Source: CAWDZK01 sp963807005
GTDB taxonomy: Bacteria; Actinomycetota; Actinomycetes; JACCUZ01
DNA length: 64,000 bases
Direction of reading: 5' to 3'
NCBI GenBank assembly: GCA_963807005.1
Contig: CAWDZK010000005.1
Location: forward strand, 124,001-188,000
In this document: positions 23,390 to 31,570 of the stretch, in pieces
Layout of the letters: each line of letters begins with the position of its first letter
Position numbering within the stretch: the first letter of the stretch is position 1
Notes under the pieces: generated by a model
What the model was told of the DNA's origin: nothing
Databases searched by the model: none
The model's input: only the letters and a program-made list of their open reading frames with translations
Translations under genes and position numbers: made by a program

Positions 23390-25351
23390 TCAGCCGGCGG
23401 GGACGCCTGGTGCCGCCCCGACGTCCATCGGCCCGGCCCGCCGCAGCTCGGTCGTGAGCCGGGTGGCGCCGGAGGCGTCGGAGCGGAGGACGACCAGGGT
23501 GTGCGCGGCTGCCGAGGGCGCGAGGTCCGGCGCATCGACGTACGGAGGCTGCGGGGCGGCGTCCGTCACGGTGACGGAGGTGCCAGTCGGCGGCACCAGC
23601 ACCCAGGCCGTCCCGTCGGCCACGGTGAACCGCAGCGACCCGTCCGGCTGCCGCACCACCGCCGCGGGAGGTGCGGCGAGAAGGAACGAGGCCGAGACCG
23701 GCACCGGCGCACCGCCGGTGGTGGTCAGGTCGTCGCGCACCTGGACCGCCCCGTCGCCGGTGGTCACCCGCCGCTGCCAGCTCGCGACCCCCGGCAGGGC
23801 CGTGGTCGACGTCATCACGAGGTCGCCCCCGCCGTCGACGGAGACCCCGCCGGACCCGGTCCCCCGCTGCCGGACGCTGCCGTCGTCCTGCAGCACCCCG
23901 ATCGTGCTGTGCGCCTTCGTGGCCGCCCGCCAGACCGGGCTCCCGGTGAACGAGTACGACCGCTGGCCCAGGTCGTCGAGCAGCGTCTGCTCGCCCTGCT
24001 TCACGACCACGTTGCCGACGTCGGCGTGGGCGTGCGGGGCGTCGTTGGGCACCGCGGTCAGCAGCGCGTACGTGTCGCCGGAGGTGGCGCAACCGTAGGA
24101 GCGGGCGGCGGCCGGTCCGCCGGCGACGTACGGCCCGGTCGCCGGGGCCGGCGGCGCGGCCGGCGCGTCGGCCGGTGCGCCCGGGGTCAGCTGCGAGAGG
24201 ACGAGCTCGGCGATGCCGTCGGGCACGGCCCACTCGCCGACGCCGGGCAGCGTCAGCCGGGCGCTCGCCTGCAGCTCCTCGTAGATCGCCCGGACCCGCG
24301 GACCCGCGGCGTCGTGGCGCGACATCGCGGCCAGCGCGGTGGTGCGGTCCACCCACGGGTACACGTCCCAGCCGTCCTGCACCGCCGGCTCGGCGACCCG
24401 CCCGCAGTGCTCGGTCCAGGCGGCCAGCGCTCCGAGCGTCGGCAGCGCGGCGGACAGCCGGCCGGTGAGCTCCGGCTGGTGCCGGGTGGCCCGGACCGTC
24501 GCGTCGAGCAGCGCGACGCTCGCGGCCTCGTAGGTCGTGTACATCAGGCCCTCGACCGTCGGGCCGTCGGCGAGCGACCGGCCCGACCCGTCGGCCGCCG
24601 CGTGCCGGGCCAGCGCGGCCGACCCGGCCTGCACGGCGGCGTCGGACCAGCCGGCTGCGCCGCGCGCGGCCAGGCCCGCGAGCACCACCGCGCTCCCGAC
24701 GACGGTCGCCTGGTTGCCCTCCCCCGCCTCGCGCGCTGCCAGGCCGCCGGTGCCGCAGACGTACGGCGCCACCAGGCGGTCCTCCAGGGCGGCCAGCACC
24801 TCGGTGCGCTCGCCGGGGGTCATCCGGGACCGCGACCAGGAGTACCCGAGGGCGACCGCGGCCCCCACCTGGGCACCGTCCAGCGGGTGGCCCGGGTTCC
24901 AGTCCGACCAGCGCGCGGCCCGCACGGTCTGGGCGGCGAGGAAGTCCCGGTAGCGCGGGTCATGGGTGGCGGCGTAGGCGTACCCGAGGACGCCGACCAC
25001 CCGGCGCAGCGCGACCCCGTCGTCGTAGAGGTAGCGCAGCGGGTCCTGCCCCGGGACCGGGCGGGGCCGGACCACCGGGAGGGTGCCGGCGAGCACCTGG
25101 TCGGCCGCGGCCACCAGCGGCGCCTCCGACGCGCTGTCCCGGACGTGCACCCGGTCGAGGTCGACCACGAGCGGCACCGGCCGGTCGGTCACCTGCACCG
25201 GTCCGGCCGGGCACCGGGTGACCGTGCGCACCCCGGGCAAGGGCGCGGGGCCGGGGTCTCCGACGACGCTCGCCGCCTGGACCCCGACCACCGCGACCAC
25301 GGTGGCGGCGGCGGTCAGGCCGGCCAGGGGGAGACGACGCATCCGCCCCAT
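23390..25351 (-). CDS. Secreted heparinase II/III-like (alginate lyase-like) protein
   Basis: 653 residues. A signal sequence (MGRMRRLPLAGLTAAATVVA) ends near residue 25. The middle part is an alpha-alpha barrel: WNPGHPLDGAQVGAAVALGYSWS, EGNQATVVGSAVVLAGLAA and TVEGLMYTTYEAASVALL. The C-terminal third is a beta sandwich with HAHADVGNVVVKQGEQTLLDD, the signature of heparinase II/III-like polysaccharide lyases, containing the His-Ala-His-Ala-Asp pair. It probably cleaves an acidic polysaccharide outside the cell. ATG 25351 is chosen; a GTG at 25420 would add an unlike leader. It is divergent from arcA. The substrate is unknown. Confidence 0.75.
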   Translation of the reverse strand: MGRMRRLPLAGLTAAATVVAVVGVQAASVVGDPGPAPLPGVRTVTRCPAGPVQVTDRPVPLVVDLDRVHVRDSASEAPLVAAADQVLAGTLPVVRPRPVPGQDPLRYLYDDGVALRRVVGVLGYAYAATHDPRYRDFLAAQTVRAARWSDWNPGHPLDGAQVGAAVALGYSWSRSRMTPGERTEVLAALEDRLVAPYVCGTGGLAAREAGEGNQATVVGSAVVLAGLAARGAAGWSDAAVQAGSAALARHAAADGSGRSLADGPTVEGLMYTTYEAASVALLDATVRATRHQPELTGRLSAALPTLGALAAWTEHCGRVAEPAVQDGWDVYPWVDRTTALAAMSRHDAAGPRVRAIYEELQASARLTLPGVGEWAVPDGIAELVLSQLTPGAPADAPAAPPAPATGPYVAGGPAAARSYGCATSGDTYALLTAVPNDAPHAHADVGNVVVKQGEQTLLDDLGQRSYSFTGSPVWRAATKAHSTIGVLQDDGSVRQRGTGSGGVSVDGGGDLVMTSTTALPGVASWQRRVTTGDGAVQVRDDLTTTGGAPVPVSASFLLAAPPAAVVRQPDGSLRFTVADGTAWVLVPPTGTSVTVTDAAPQPPYVDAPDLAPSAAAHTLVVLRSDASGATRLTTELRRAGPMDVGAAPGVPAG

Positions 25352-25451
25352 GGTCGCCCACCGGCGCGCGGGCCGCGAACCGGTCCCGGCGGTCGGCGCG
25401 GCGGCTGTGACCGAGGCCACAGCGCCCGGGACGCCGGGCCGCTGCCACGGC

Positions 25452-25457
25452 TACCCT
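25452..25457 (+). promoter_or_regulatory. -10 element of arcA, leaderless type
   Basis: TACCCT, six bases, then ATG at 25464, with no ribosome binding site in between. Confidence 0.45.
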
Positions 25458-25463
25458 GCCGCC

Positions 25464-26687
25464 ATGACCGAGACCCCCGCCCGGCCCGGCGAGACGGCTC
25501 CGCTCGGCGTCGACAGCGAGGTCGGCCGCCTGCGCACGGTGCTGCTGCACCGGCCCGGACCCGAGCTGAAGCGGCTCACGCCCCGCAACAACGACACCCT
25601 GCTCTTCGACGGGATCCCGTGGGTGGGCCGGGCCCAGGACGAGCACGACGCGTTCGCCCAGGCACTGCGCGACCACGGCGTCGAGGTGCTCTACCTGGCC
25701 GAGCTGCTGGCCACGGCCCTGGAGGTGGAGGCGGCCCGGAGCGAGGCGATCGACGCCGTGCTGCGCGACCCGCGGCTGGGCGAGACCCTGAGCGGCTTCG
25801 TCTCGTCGTACCTGCAGGGGCTGCACCCGGCCGACCTCGCCCAGGCGCTGATGGCCGGGTTGGCGCACGAGGAGATCGCGCCGGTCGGCGGCCTGGTCTA
25901 CCGGTTCATGGACCGGCACGACTTCGTCATCGACCCGCTGCCGAACCTGCTGTTCACCCGCGACTCCAGCGTGTGGATCCGGGACCGGGTGGCGGTCACC
26001 AGCCTGGCGATGCCGGCCCGCGAGCGCGAGACGACGCTCACCCGGGCGATCTACCGCCACCACCCGCGGTTCGCCGGCACCGAGCTGGTGCACGGCCCCG
26101 AGAACGAGCCGGTCGAGGGTGGCGACGTCCTGCTGCTCGCGCCGGGAGTGGTCGCGGTGGGGGTCGGCGAGCGCACCACCCCGGCCGGGGTCGAGCGGCT
26201 GGCCCGCACGGTGTTCAGCCGCGACCTGGCGCACACCGTGCTCGCCGTGCCGATCGCGCAGGAACGGGCCACCATGCACCTCGACACCGTCTGCACCATG
26301 GTCGACGTCGACGCCGTCGTCATGTACCCGAACATCGCCGACACGCTGCAGGCCTACACCGTCACGGACGGCGGCGAGCTGCACGTCGACGGCCCGGAGC
26401 CGTTCCTGGTCGCGGCCGCGAAGGCGATGGGCATCGACACGCTGCGGATCATCGACACCGGCCTGGACCCGGTCACCGCCGAGCGCGAGCAGTGGGACGA
26501 CGGCAACAACACCCTGGCGATCGGTCCGCGGCTCGCGGTGGCCTACGAGCGCAACGTCGAGACCAACGCCCGGCTGGAGGAGGCCGGCATCGAGGTGGTC
26601 CGGATCGCCGGCTCCGAGCTCGGCAGCGGCCGGGGCGGCCCGCGCTGCATGTCCTGCCCGATCAGCCGGGACCCGCTCGCCGGCTGA
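25464..26687 (+). CDS. arcA: Arginine deiminase
   Basis: 407 residues, the normal size. It hydrolyses arginine to citrulline and ammonia. The guanidino-modifying fold is clear: DPLPNLLFTRDSS, VEGGDVLLL, the catalytic His in ATMHLDTVCTMVD and the nucleophile Cys close to the C-terminus in RGGPRCMSCPI. No arcB, arcC or arginine/ornithine antiporter lies next to it, so it is a solitary arcA, often found in actinobacteria, perhaps for acid or nitrogen stress rather than fermentation. Transcription seems leaderless. Confidence 0.96.
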   Translation: MTETPARPGETAPLGVDSEVGRLRTVLLHRPGPELKRLTPRNNDTLLFDGIPWVGRAQDEHDAFAQALRDHGVEVLYLAELLATALEVEAARSEAIDAVLRDPRLGETLSGFVSSYLQGLHPADLAQALMAGLAHEEIAPVGGLVYRFMDRHDFVIDPLPNLLFTRDSSVWIRDRVAVTSLAMPARERETTLTRAIYRHHPRFAGTELVHGPENEPVEGGDVLLLAPGVVAVGVGERTTPAGVERLARTVFSRDLAHTVLAVPIAQERATMHLDTVCTMVDVDAVVMYPNIADTLQAYTVTDGGELHVDGPEPFLVAAAKAMGIDTLRIIDTGLDPVTAEREQWDDGNNTLAIGPRLAVAYERNVETNARLEEAGIEVVRIAGSELGSGRGGPRCMSCPISRDPLAG

Positions 26688-27006
26688 GTCCTGCGCGCCC
26701 GCCACCCGCGATCGGGGCTCAGCGGCCTCGGGACGGCCCCGGACGACGGAATCCGTGGCAGGACGCCGTCCCGGGTGCGGACATGGAGCGGCCCGAGCGC
26801 AACCGACGGGGGATGCAGCAGCGCTCGGGCCTGGCGGGGACGATATCCGAGACCACGCCCTCCGCACAGGGCAAGGCGCCAGTGCGTTCGCACCAAATTC
26901 CCCACGGGCAGCCGCAGCAGCCCGCTCCCCCTTCGTCGAGTGGCGCGTAGTGGTCGGCCTGTACCGGTACAGAGCCGCCACTACGCGCCACTCGCTGCCA
27001 CCACGG
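26688..27006. other. 319-bp convergent intergenic region
   Basis: I find no convincing gene, tRNA or riboswitch in this gap between arcA and the DUF5926 gene. Its only clear content is the large palindrome at 26937-26994. Short frames that cross it have no homologue I recognise. Confidence 0.6.
26937..26994. terminator. 58-nt nearly complete palindrome between arcA and the DUF5926 gene
   Basis: The 17-base arms cgagtggcgcgtagtgg (26937-26953) and ccactacgcgccactcg (26978-26994) are perfect complements. Inside, cggc pairs with gccg, and the centre ctgtaccggtacag (26959-26972) is itself a perfect palindrome. Only single bases at 26954 and 26973 are unpaired, so 56 of 58 bases lie in inverted-repeat arms. 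Placed between convergent genes, it is probably a bidirectional terminator, but its length is more like a mobile palindromic element. Confidence 0.65.
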
Positions 27007-27975
27007 TCAGCGCAGGGTGAGCTGCCGGCTGCGCAGGCCGTCCCGAGCCCGCCGCTCGGCGTCGGACAGCGCCGCCGTCTCGGCCAGCGCCTCGTCCAGC
27101 CGGGCGGCGAACGCGGCCACCGGCTCCTCCAGGTCCGCTGCCGAGGTGCCGGGCGCGAGGTCCCACACCGGGACGACCAGGCCGTGCGCCCGGAACGAGC
27201 CCACGTAGCGCGAACCGTCGCCCACGGTGTCCGCGCCGGCCGCGTGCAGCCGGGCCAGCGCGTCGAGCAGCGTGTCCTCGTCGTGCGGCACCACCCAACG
27301 CAGGTGGTTGCGCTCCCGGATCTGGCACCAGTACGCCGCCTCGACCGCCGCCAGCCGCACCGTCGGCACCACGGCCTCGTTGGCCCGCTCCATCGACGCG
27401 ATCACCTCCGGGCTGCGGTCCTCGACGCCGTCCAGCCAGAAGTCGAAGCTCTCGCGCACCGACACCTGCAGCGGTGCCGCCGGGTCGAGCAGGTCCTGGA
27501 GGCGGGCGCCGGCACCGGGGAGCGTCGTGGGCGCGATCGGCGTACCCGGCTCGGCCGCCAGCGCGAGCTCGAGGGCGTGCGCGACGTCGCGGTTCGCGTC
27601 GCCGGACCCGCCCGGGACCTGCAGCCCGACGAACAGCTCGCCGTCCTGGCGGACCAGGCCAGGCCAGGCCATCGGCAGCACGGTGGCGAGGGTGGCCCGG
27701 CGGCCGGCGTGCTCCCCGGCCAGGGTCAGCGCCGCAGTCGCCGCCGGCACGATCTCGCGCATCGCGACCCAGTCGCACTCCCCGGCCAGGCCCCGGAACG
27801 GCCGGGCCACGAAGGCCTCGGCCGCCTGGCCGGCGCCGCGGCCGTGGCAGGCCTTGTACCGGCGGCCGGACCCGCAGGGGCAGGGCTCCCGACCGGCCAC
27901 CACCGGCACCTCGCCCCCCGCAGCGGGGGTGCCGGTGGTGCGGGTCGCACGGCGACGGCTCGACTTGGTACCCAT
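27007..27975 (-). CDS. DUF5926-family protein with N-terminal SEC-C zinc motif
   Basis: 322 residues. A SEC-C motif (PCPCGSGRRYKACHG, Cys at 32, 34 and 43, His 44) binds zinc. The rest is the DUF5926 domain known from actinobacteria, of unknown function. The N-terminus is basic (GTKSSRRRATR). SEC-C motifs often mediate binding to other proteins or to the ribosome, but no activity can be assigned. ATG 27975 is preceded by GGAG nine bases away. An ATP-binding gene on the same strand lies 41 bp upstream. Confidence 0.82.
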   Translation of the reverse strand: MGTKSSRRRATRTTGTPAAGGEVPVVAGREPCPCGSGRRYKACHGRGAGQAAEAFVARPFRGLAGECDWVAMREIVPAATAALTLAGEHAGRRATLATVLPMAWPGLVRQDGELFVGLQVPGGSGDANRDVAHALELALAAEPGTPIAPTTLPGAGARLQDLLDPAAPLQVSVRESFDFWLDGVEDRSPEVIASMERANEAVVPTVRLAAVEAAYWCQIRERNHLRWVVPHDEDTLLDALARLHAAGADTVGDGSRYVGSFRAHGLVVPVWDLAPGTSAADLEEPVAAFAARLDEALAETAALSDAERRARDGLRSRQLTLR

Positions 27976-28016
27976 GTGCACAGCTCCGGATCGCGGGGAA
28001 GAGGACCCGCGCGAGA

Positions 28017-28505
28017 CTAGCGACCCGCCTCCGGTCCGCGGTCCGGACGGACCGCGCGGCGAGCCGAGCGAGGCACCTCGGCCCACACGGTGATCGAGTC
28101 CCCCGCCTCGGTGACACCCCAGTGCCTGCTCACGGTCCGCACGATGTCCAGGCCGCGGCCACCCAGTGCCGACAGAGGGGCCACCTCGGCGCGCGGCCGG
28201 GTGCTGCTCCCCCCGTCGGTGATCTCGATGTGCAGCACCTCGGCCTCCAGGCTCCACCGCACGGTGATCTCCCCGGAGGGCAGCGGCGTCGCATGCTTGA
28301 CCGCGTTGCTCACCAGCTCGGAGAGCACCAGCAGGGCGTCGTCGCGGGCTGTCTCGTCCAGCCCCGCGGTGGCGATCTGCGCCGCGAAGGCGTGTCGGGC
28401 CTTCCGCACGCCGGTGCGCTCGTGCGGCACGGTGATCGACACGGACGGACCGGCGCGCACGTCACCGCCGGACGGCGCTGCGCGCGTGGACTCCCCGGAC
28501 GGCAT
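28017..28505 (-). CDS. Anti-sigma-factor-type serine kinase/ATP-binding protein
   Basis: 162 residues of the GHKL (HATPase_c) fold as in RsbW/SpoIIAB. The N box reads LVLSELVSNAVKHA, the G1 box ITDGG and the G2 region LGGRGLDIV. Such proteins bind sigma factors or phosphorylate anti-sigma antagonists; many stand-alone copies exist in actinobacteria, so the partner is unknown. No sigma factor or antagonist gene is adjacent. ATG 28505 is preceded by GAGGGAG. The C-terminus is a short basic tail. Confidence 0.85.
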   Translation of the reverse strand: MPSGESTRAAPSGGDVRAGPSVSITVPHERTGVRKARHAFAAQIATAGLDETARDDALLVLSELVSNAVKHATPLPSGEITVRWSLEAEVLHIEITDGGSSTRPRAEVAPLSALGGRGLDIVRTVSRHWGVTEAGDSITVWAEVPRSARRAVRPDRGPEAGR

Positions 28506-28589
28506 CGCGCTCCCTCGGACCGATGATGATCGTTCCTGGCCCGTGCCCGGGGCTTGCGGGCTGAAACGAGCCGGGCCGCGAGGCTTGCG

Positions 28590-29435
28590 TCACGCTCCGG
28601 CCGGGCCTCCGGACGTGCGCCCCAGCGCGGCCAGCACCCGGCCCGGCCGGTTGGTGATGATCGCCTCGACGCCGAGGCCGACGCAGAGCGCCACGTCCTC
28701 GGCCGAGTCGACGGTCCAGACGTGCACCGGGTGACCCTGCCGGTGGCACCGCTCGACGAAGCGGGGGTGAGCGCGGACCACCTCGATGCTCGGGCCGGAG
28801 ATCGTCACGCCCTCGGGCAGGGTGCCGTCGCGGAAGCGCAGCGGGACCCGCTCGAACAGCATGGCGGTGCGCAGGTCCGGCGCCAGCGAGCGGATGCGGC
28901 GCAACGAGAGCTGGGAGAACGACATCACCCGTATCGGGGAGCCGGCCCGGGCCCAGTCGAACTCGTCGAGCAGCGCCACCAGGCGGCGTTCCACCAGCCC
29001 GGCGTACCGCGTCGGGTGCTTGGTCTCGATAGCCAGCTCGACCCGGCGGCCGGCCGCCGCGACCGTCTCGAGCAGCCGCCGCAGTGTGAGGATCTGCGAC
29101 CTGTCCCGGTCGGGCAGCTCGGGGTCCTCGTAGTCCTCCCAGGTCTCCCGCCAGGAGCCCCAGTCCAGCTCGTTGAGCTCGGCGAGCTCCAGGGTGGACA
29201 GGATTCCCCGGCCGTTGGAGGTGCGGTCGATCCGCCGGTCGTGGACGCAGACCAGGTGCCCGTCCCGGGTCAGCCGGACGTCACACTCCAGCGCGTCCGC
29301 GCCGTCCTCGATCGCTCGCCGGTAGGCGGCCAGCGTGTGCTCGGGCGCATCGTCGGACGAACCCCGGTGCGCGACCACCTGCACGCGCTGGGGTTCGACG
29401 CCCAGCGCCTCGCGGCTCACGGTCACACCGGCCAT
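28590..29435 (-). CDS. Glycerophosphodiester phosphodiesterase
   Basis: 281 residues forming a TIM barrel. The motif VVAHRGSSDDAPEHTLAAY near residues 20-38, then ALECDVRLTRDGHLVCVHD, holds the catalytic His residues and the acidic metal ligands. EIAIETKHP-like ELAIETKHPTRYA gives the third ligand set, and HVWTVDS the late strand. It hydrolyses glycerophosphodiesters to glycerol 3-phosphate and an alcohol. There is no signal peptide, so it is cytoplasmic. It is divergent from the secreted glycoside hydrolase across 63 bp. Confidence 0.92.
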   Translation of the reverse strand: MAGVTVSREALGVEPQRVQVVAHRGSSDDAPEHTLAAYRRAIEDGADALECDVRLTRDGHLVCVHDRRIDRTSNGRGILSTLELAELNELDWGSWRETWEDYEDPELPDRDRSQILTLRRLLETVAAAGRRVELAIETKHPTRYAGLVERRLVALLDEFDWARAGSPIRVMSFSQLSLRRIRSLAPDLRTAMLFERVPLRFRDGTLPEGVTISGPSIEVVRAHPRFVERCHRQGHPVHVWTVDSAEDVALCVGLGVEAIITNRPGRVLAALGRTSGGPAGA

Positions 29436-29498
29436 GGTGGCACCGCGGCGCCGGGCGTGGGCATCACCCGCCGGGTTGCTGGGTAACGTGTCGGGACC

Positions 29499-30839
29499 AT
29501 GCGACGACCCTTCCCCTCGATCGCCGCCCTGGTCGCACTGCTCCTCGCTGCTGCCATGGCCGGCTGCACGGCCGGCTCGGACGGGCCGGCCGACGACAGC
29601 GCGCCTGCACCGCGGCCGTCCCCCTCGACCACGCCTGTCGCGGGTGGGCTGGGGCCGGAGTTCTTCGGCATGCACGACGCCGACCCGGTCGGCGACTCCT
29701 GGCCGGACGGGCCGGTCGGGTCGCTCCGGGTCTGGGACGCCGGCGTCGCGTGGAGCCAGGTGGAGACCGCTCCCGGCAGCTACGACTTCAGCCGACTGGA
29801 CGCGATCGTCGACACCGCCCGGGCGCACAAGGCGACGACCCTGATCGTCCTCGGGCAGACACCGACGTTCCACTCGCGCAAGCCGAAGAAGGTCGGCGCG
29901 TACGGCGCCGGCGCCGCGTCGATGCCGAAGATGCGCGCCTGGAAGGCTTACGTCCGCGCGGTGGTGGAGCGCTACAACGCCCCCGACGTCGCGTTCCAGG
30001 TCTGGAACGAGGCCAACGTCGAGGGCTACTGGAACGGCAGCTACCGCCAGATGGCCAAGCTGACCGCAGCCGCGCGCGCGGTGGTGGACTCGGTCACCCC
30101 CACGCCGACGCTGGTGGCGCCCGCCATGGCCGCGCGCACGCTCGGTCAGCGCGCCGGTCTCCGCCTGCTGTTCGCCGAGAAGATCGGCGGCGTGCCGATC
30201 GCTGACATGGTCGACGTGCTCTCGCTGCAGCTGTACCCGGAGGACGGCGAGGGGCTGGTGCGCAAGGCCGAGCTGCTCACCGAGGCCCGGCGCATCCTCG
30301 GGCTGGTCGGCGTCGCCGCGGACAAGCCGGTCTGGGACACCGAGATCAACTTCGGTCTGCAGGGCGGTGACGCGGCGACGCCGATCACCCCGGACGCGCA
30401 GATGACCAATGTCGCCATGAGCTACCTGCTGGACGCCGCCGATGGTGTCCAGCGCGTCTACTGGTACGCGTGGGACCTGCACGGGATCGCGAACACCGAG
30501 CTCGTCGGAGAGGACAACGCAACCCTCACCCCGGCCGGGCATGCGTTCGACACCGTGCACCGGTGGTTGCTGGGGTCCACCGTCGACTCCTGCGCACCGG
30601 CCACCGACACTGATGCCTGGGTCTGCGCGCTCACGACCCCCCGCGGGCAGGCGAAGGTCTACTGGAGCCCGTCCGGCTCGGCGGAGGTCCGGACGGCCTT
30701 CGACGCGACCTCGACGGAGGTTCTGGGTGACACCGCGGCGGCGCTGCCGCTGGGCGGCAGCACGTTCTCGATCGGCGATCTGCCCGTACTCGTGCTGAGC
30801 GACGCCTCCGGCGCAGCGGCCCTGCCCCCGCGGATCTGA
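29499..30839 (+). CDS. Secreted glycoside hydrolase lipoprotein (GH39-like TIM barrel)
   Basis: 446 residues. The lipobox AAMAGC places the acylated cysteine at 23, followed by a Ser/Pro-rich linker. The barrel begins around GPEFFGMHD. The acid/base motif WNEAN (Glu about 170) and a likely nucleophile in VWDTEINFG (Glu about 282) are spaced as in clan GH-A. The overall pattern, with VETAPGSYDFSRLD, resembles GH39-like xylosidase or exopolysaccharide-associated hydrolases such as PslG. It sits directly before the polysaccharide locus, so it may trim the polymer during export; this is inference. Confidence 0.8.
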   Translation: MRRPFPSIAALVALLLAAAMAGCTAGSDGPADDSAPAPRPSPSTTPVAGGLGPEFFGMHDADPVGDSWPDGPVGSLRVWDAGVAWSQVETAPGSYDFSRLDAIVDTARAHKATTLIVLGQTPTFHSRKPKKVGAYGAGAASMPKMRAWKAYVRAVVERYNAPDVAFQVWNEANVEGYWNGSYRQMAKLTAAARAVVDSVTPTPTLVAPAMAARTLGQRAGLRLLFAEKIGGVPIADMVDVLSLQLYPEDGEGLVRKAELLTEARRILGLVGVAADKPVWDTEINFGLQGGDAATPITPDAQMTNVAMSYLLDAADGVQRVYWYAWDLHGIANTELVGEDNATLTPAGHAFDTVHRWLLGSTVDSCAPATDTDAWVCALTTPRGQAKVYWSPSGSAEVRTAFDATSTEVLGDTAAALPLGGSTFSIGDLPVLVLSDASGAAALPPRI

Positions 30840-30864
30840 CCTCGGGCCGCCCGGCGCGGCCCTG

Positions 30865-30870
30865 TATCGT
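30865..30870 (+). promoter_or_regulatory. Possible -10 element of the WbpD-WbpE-WbpB operon
   Basis: TATCGT within cctgtatcgt, about 95 bases before the first start codon. The sequence CCTGTA recurs before two other units of the locus, at 35651 and 47682. Confidence 0.3.
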
Positions 30871-30964
30871 GCCCCGCTGGCGCATGCTGCGGACGCCACC
30901 GGCGCGTCGAGCCGACCGCGAGTCCGGACCCATCGCCTCGAGCACCGAAATGGAGACCCACCGC

Positions 30965-31570
30965 ATGGCGTTGCGCATCCACGCCACCGCCGAGATAGAC
31001 GACGGTGCCACGGTCGGGGACGGCAGCGCCGTGTGGCAGCTGGCGCACGTCCGCGCCGGGGCCGTGCTCGGCCGGAACGTGGTCGTCGGGCGGGGCGCCT
31101 ACATCGGCCCGGACGTGTCCGTCGGGGACGGGAGCAAGATCCAGAACCACGCGATGGTCTACGAGCCGGCCCGTCTCGAGGCCGGCGTCTTCGTCGGTCC
31201 GGCCGTCGTCCTGACCAACGACGAGTACCCGCGGGCGGTGAACCCGGACGGCAGCCCGAAGTCTGCCTCCGACTGGGAGCCGGTCGGCGTCACGGTCCGC
31301 GAGGGCGCCTCGATCGGCGCCCGCAGCGTGTGCGTGGCACCGGTGACCATCGGGCGCTGGGCGCTGGTCGGTGCCGGCTCCGTCGTGGTGCACGACGTCC
31401 CCGACTTCGCCCTCGTCGCCGGGGTCCCGGCCCGGCGACTGCGCTGGGTCGGCCGGGCCGGCGTCCCCCTCGAGGCCGAGGCCGGGTCCGGGACCACCTT
31501 CCGCTGCCCGCGCACCGGCGCGCGGTACGAACAGCTCGACGACAAGACCCTCGTGGAGGTCGACGCATGA
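30965..31570 (+). CDS. WbpD-like sugar N-acetyltransferase
   Basis: 201 residues of the left-handed beta-helix (hexapeptide repeat) family. The order DDGATVGDGSAVWQ, DGSKIQNHAMVYEPARL and GVFVGPAVVLTNDEYPRA matches WbpD, which acetylates the 3-amino group of UDP-2-acetamido-3-amino-2,3-dideoxy-glucuronate using acetyl-CoA. ATG 30965 is chosen, with ggag about ten bases upstream. The C-terminus carries a short extra domain (TTFRCPRTGARYEQLDD). It overlaps the next gene by four bases and heads a three-gene operon whose partners are aminotransferase and dehydrogenase, as in the wbp pathway. Confidence 0.85.
   Translation: MALRIHATAEIDDGATVGDGSAVWQLAHVRAGAVLGRNVVVGRGAYIGPDVSVGDGSKIQNHAMVYEPARLEAGVFVGPAVVLTNDEYPRAVNPDGSPKSASDWEPVGVTVREGASIGARSVCVAPVTIGRWALVGAGSVVVHDVPDFALVAGVPARRLRWVGRAGVPLEAEAGSGTTFRCPRTGARYEQLDDKTLVEVDA

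Noticed and set aside
26688..26936. tRNA or small RNA gene in the arcA-DUF5926 gap
   Set aside because: No T-loop, anticodon stem or acceptor pairing can be laid out.
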